Made by a program: the position numbers and the translations under genes
Part shown: positions 62,503-64,000 of the stretch, in pieces
Position numbering within the stretch: the stretch's first letter is position 1
Layout: the number at the start of each line of letters is the position of its first letter
The notes under the pieces: model-generated
What the model saw: the letters and a program-made list of their open reading frames with translations, nothing else
Database searches by the model: none
What the model was told of the DNA's origin: nothing
DNA from: Musicola paradisiaca NCPPB 2511
GTDB taxonomy: Bacteria; Pseudomonadota; Gammaproteobacteria; Enterobacterales; Enterobacteriaceae
Length of the DNA stretch: 64,000 nt
NCBI RefSeq assembly: GCF_000400505.1
Contig: NZ_CM001857.1
Coordinates: forward strand, 1,450,731-1,514,730
Direction: 5' to 3'

Positions 62503-63228
62503 TTACAGGTAGGAATCGTCGTCGTCGTAACTGTCGCTGCCGAATGCATCAAAACCGCTGTCCTGCGAATCGTAACCGGCGTTGAGAAAATCGCTGCCGT
62601 TGTCCGAACCGAAGGCGTCGAGCCTTTCCATGCCGGTGTTCTGTAAACCGTCGCTGAGGTTTTGCGGTGTTTCCTCAATAATGTTGACGATTTCCTGCGG
62701 TTTGGAACTGTGGAACATGCTGGTCAGCATATCCGCCAGTACCACGCCGCCGGCAACGCCTGCCGCAGTTTGCAACGCGCCGCCCAGGAAACCGCCGGCC
62801 CGGCTCGGCGCCGGTTGGGCATATCCCGGTTGAGCACTATATCCTGGCTGCGCGCCGTATCCCGGTGCGGGTTGGTTGCCCCAGCCGTTGTTGACCGGTT
62901 GCTGATACTGCTGCGGGGCCGGTGCGGCGGTGCGACCGCCGCCGAACAGCCCGGCAAGAAAACCGCCGCTGCTTTGTTGCGGGCGGGCGGCTTCCTGCCT
63001 TAGCCGATTGACTTCGTTTTCCAGCTCTCTGACCCGCTGATCCAACTGCTTCAGCGCCGCTTCCTGAATAATCATTGCCTGCGCCATGTAATAAGGTGCG
63101 GCGGGCTGTTGGCGGATGTGGTCGCTAATTTGCTGTTCTGCCTTGAGATCCCGCGGCCCCGTTTTGGTCTCGGCGTCTTTCAGGCGGCTAAACAGACCAT
63201 CAATAAGGCGTTGTTCTTCAGATTGCAT
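62503..63228 (-). CDS. DUF2076 family protein
   Basis: This 241-residue protein matches the DUF2076 layout. An N-terminal helical region has a coiled-coil-like QEAALKQLDQRVRELENEVNRL (in part, residues 52-75). A central Gly/Pro/Gln-rich linker with GYGAQPGYSAQPGYAQPA repeats follows. Next comes a Gly/Ala-rich segment (GGALQTAAGVAGGVVLADML, about 148-167) that may associate with membrane, and an acidic Asp/Ser tail ending DDDDSYL. The function is unknown; the family is widespread in proteobacteria. The ATG at 63228 has GAGGTAATCCT upstream. The stop lies only 12 bases from the repeat element. Confidence 0.85.
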   Translation of the reverse strand: MQSEEQRLIDGLFSRLKDAETKTGPRDLKAEQQISDHIRQQPAAPYYMAQAMIIQEAALKQLDQRVRELENEVNRLRQEAARPQQSSGGFLAGLFGGGRTAAPAPQQYQQPVNNGWGNQPAPGYGAQPGYSAQPGYAQPAPSRAGGFLGGALQTAAGVAGGVVLADMLTSMFHSSKPQEIVNIIEETPQNLSDGLQNTGMERLDAFGSDNGSDFLNAGYDSQDSGFDAFGSDSYDDDDSYL

Positions 63229-63598
63229 AGGATTACCTCAAGAGGATTGGAATAGACATACCGTGCGGGGGCGTCGGGCGGGGTTCCCACCAAGCAACCC
63301 GCTCTGGGTATTTTAGGGGGCTGTTGTGCGCCCTTCTACGCCATCCTACTGGGTTCTGATGTCACGATAAATAGCTGTCAAGTAAACCTATCTGCAAATG
63401 TGTTACCCATTATGGCAACACCTGCGCAACTTTTTACCTTAGCTATGCCGGTATTGATATTTCACCTGCCTGACAAAATGGTGGTTAATGCAATCAGAGG
63501 GTTAGGCGTCGGAACGATCGCTTCTCGCCGGTTGCGCAGGTGAATGTCGACGTTTTCTCCTGAGCGTTTTCCCATTCTGTTGATGATAAGGAATCACC
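63229..63598. other. Intergenic region before the oxygenase gene
   Basis: This 370-base gap contains an AT-rich stretch (63360-63480) that probably carries the promoter for the Cys-rich short ORF and oxygenase gene. No operator, repeat or RNA gene could be identified. The part near 63240-63350 is GC-rich upstream DNA of the DUF2076 gene. Confidence 0.4.
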
Positions 63599-63724
63599 AT
63601 GTCCCGTTTTCGTTGTTGTGGCTGCTCCATGTTGACCGTTTCTTCTGTTATCGACAATGCACCCGGAGCCAGCCGCCATGAGTCACGCTATTTCTCTGCC
63701 CATCCTCGATTTTTCTCTGCTTAA
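63599..63724 (+). CDS. Cys-rich short ORF overlapping the oxygenase gene (41 residues)
   Basis: ATG at 63599, with AAGGA six to seven bases upstream, opens a 41-codon frame beginning MSRFRCCGCSMLTVSS. It overlaps the first 47 bases of the downstream gene in another frame. Three Cys codons within residues 6-9 suggest a regulatory leader peptide sensing cysteine supply through ribosome stalling, with translation coupled to the oxygenase. No homologue is recalled, so this rests on the ribosome site and Cys cluster. Confidence 0.4.
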   Translation: MSRFRCCGCSMLTVSSVIDNAPGASRHESRYFSAHPRFFSA

Positions 63725-64000
63725 TGGTCGCGCGGAACAGCGCGCCGCCTTTCTTCATGATCTGAGTTATGCCGCCCGCGAAGTGGGTTTTTTCTACCTG
63801 ATTAATCACGGCGTCGACCCTGCGTTACAACAGCGTGTCCAGCAGATATCCAAGGCGTTTTTCGCGCTGCCGGAGGCCGACAAGCTGCGGGTGTCGATGC
63901 TTAATTCTCCGCACTTTCGCGGCTATACCCGTTCAGGAAGCGAATTAACGCGCGGCGAGCCGGACTGGCGCGAACAGTTCGACATCGGCGCCGAGCGCCC
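63678..64000 (+). CDS. Isopenicillin-N-synthase-like 2OG-Fe(II) oxygenase (partial, C-terminus beyond window)
   Basis: The 107 codons present encode the DIOX_N domain of the IPNS-like dioxygenase family: ISLPILDFSLLNGRAEQRAAF, then AAREVGFFYLINHGVDPALQQRVQ, KAFFALPEADKLRV and FRGYTRSGSELTRGEPDWRE. Such enzymes oxidise small organic substrates using Fe(II) and usually 2-oxoglutarate; the metal ligands lie in the missing part. The ATG at 63678 has GGAG nine bases upstream. A Cys-rich short ORF overlaps its start, hinting at a link to sulfur metabolism. The substrate is unknown. Confidence 0.8.
   Translation, partial: MSHAISLPILDFSLLNGRAEQRAAFLHDLSYAAREVGFFYLINHGVDPALQQRVQQISKAFFALPEADKLRVSMLNSPHFRGYTRSGSELTRGEPDWREQFDIGAER

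Noticed and set aside
62321-62585. Small plus-strand frames
   Set aside because: They are translations of the intergenic repeat and of the antisense of the DUF2076 gene.

Overview
The window looks like chromosome from a Dickeya-type soft-rot enterobacterium (Pectobacteriaceae). Many products closely resemble E. coli ones (HyfABC, Cbl, GltP, PatA/PatD, the Phn proteins, FdnGHI), base composition is GC-rich, and a raffinose operon is present. The genus is inferred from gene content and was not tested by a database search. Two stretches, about 25.2-28.5 kb and 44.1-46.4 kb, are clearly AT-rich, carry defence-type genes and look acquired.

Layout. 1-4.1 kb: start of a hydrogenase-4 operon (hyfABC, leftward, running off the left edge) and a divergent hypC. 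Each has a good sigma-54 promoter. 4.1-13.7 kb: a DMT transporter, the sulfur regulator cbl, gltP, an AraC regulator divergent from a long-form leuA, a YkgJ-like Cys-cluster protein, a small membrane protein and ydcF. 13.8-21.5 kb: a probable C3-sulfonate cluster. A leftward operon encodes a sulfonate-type ABC transporter plus a frameshifted hydroxycarboxylate dehydrogenase. A rightward set encodes a ComC/YbiC-type dehydrogenase, an L-cysteate sulfo-lyase (cuyA) and an Asp/Glu-type racemase. 22-25.2 kb: putrescine degradation (patD, patA), with a sigma-54 promoter and an NtrC-like site at patA. 25.7-27.8 kb: an AT-rich two-gene unit, a putative endonuclease overlapping an SPPY methyltransferase.

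28.6-36.2 kb: a C-P lyase operon, phnFGHIJKLMNP, with phnM frameshifted. 36.3-38.7 kb: a LysR/MFS pair. 38.9-42.6 kb: phosphonate transporter phnCDEE behind a Pho box, followed by the remnant of a siderophore-type ABC ATPase lacking Walker A. 43.4-46.1 kb: hicAB toxin-antitoxin, a perfect 18-bp inverted repeat and an AIPR-family phage-resistance protein with a nuclease-like N-terminus. 46.4-53.6 kb: an MBL hydrolase, a DapA-family aldolase and a raffinose operon (rafR, rafA, rafB) with twin LacI-type operators. 54.1-58.7 kb: fdnGHI, respiratory formate dehydrogenase N, with Cys in place of the usual selenocysteine. 59-64 kb: a papain-family peptidase, a GNAT protein, a diguanylate cyclase, an intergenic repeat, a DUF2076 protein and the start of a 2OG-Fe(II) oxygenase gene preceded by a Cys-rich short ORF.

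Much of the window is nutrient scavenging: organic sulfur (cbl, cuyA cluster), phosphonate phosphorus (phn), nitrogen (pat) and plant galactosides (raf). Anaerobic formate and hydrogen metabolism (hyf, hypC, fdn) flanks it. Two genes, the dehydrogenase at 13.8 kb and phnM, are each broken by one extra base in a C run. Assembly error should be excluded before calling them pseudogenes. All names rest on remembered family sequences and visible motifs.
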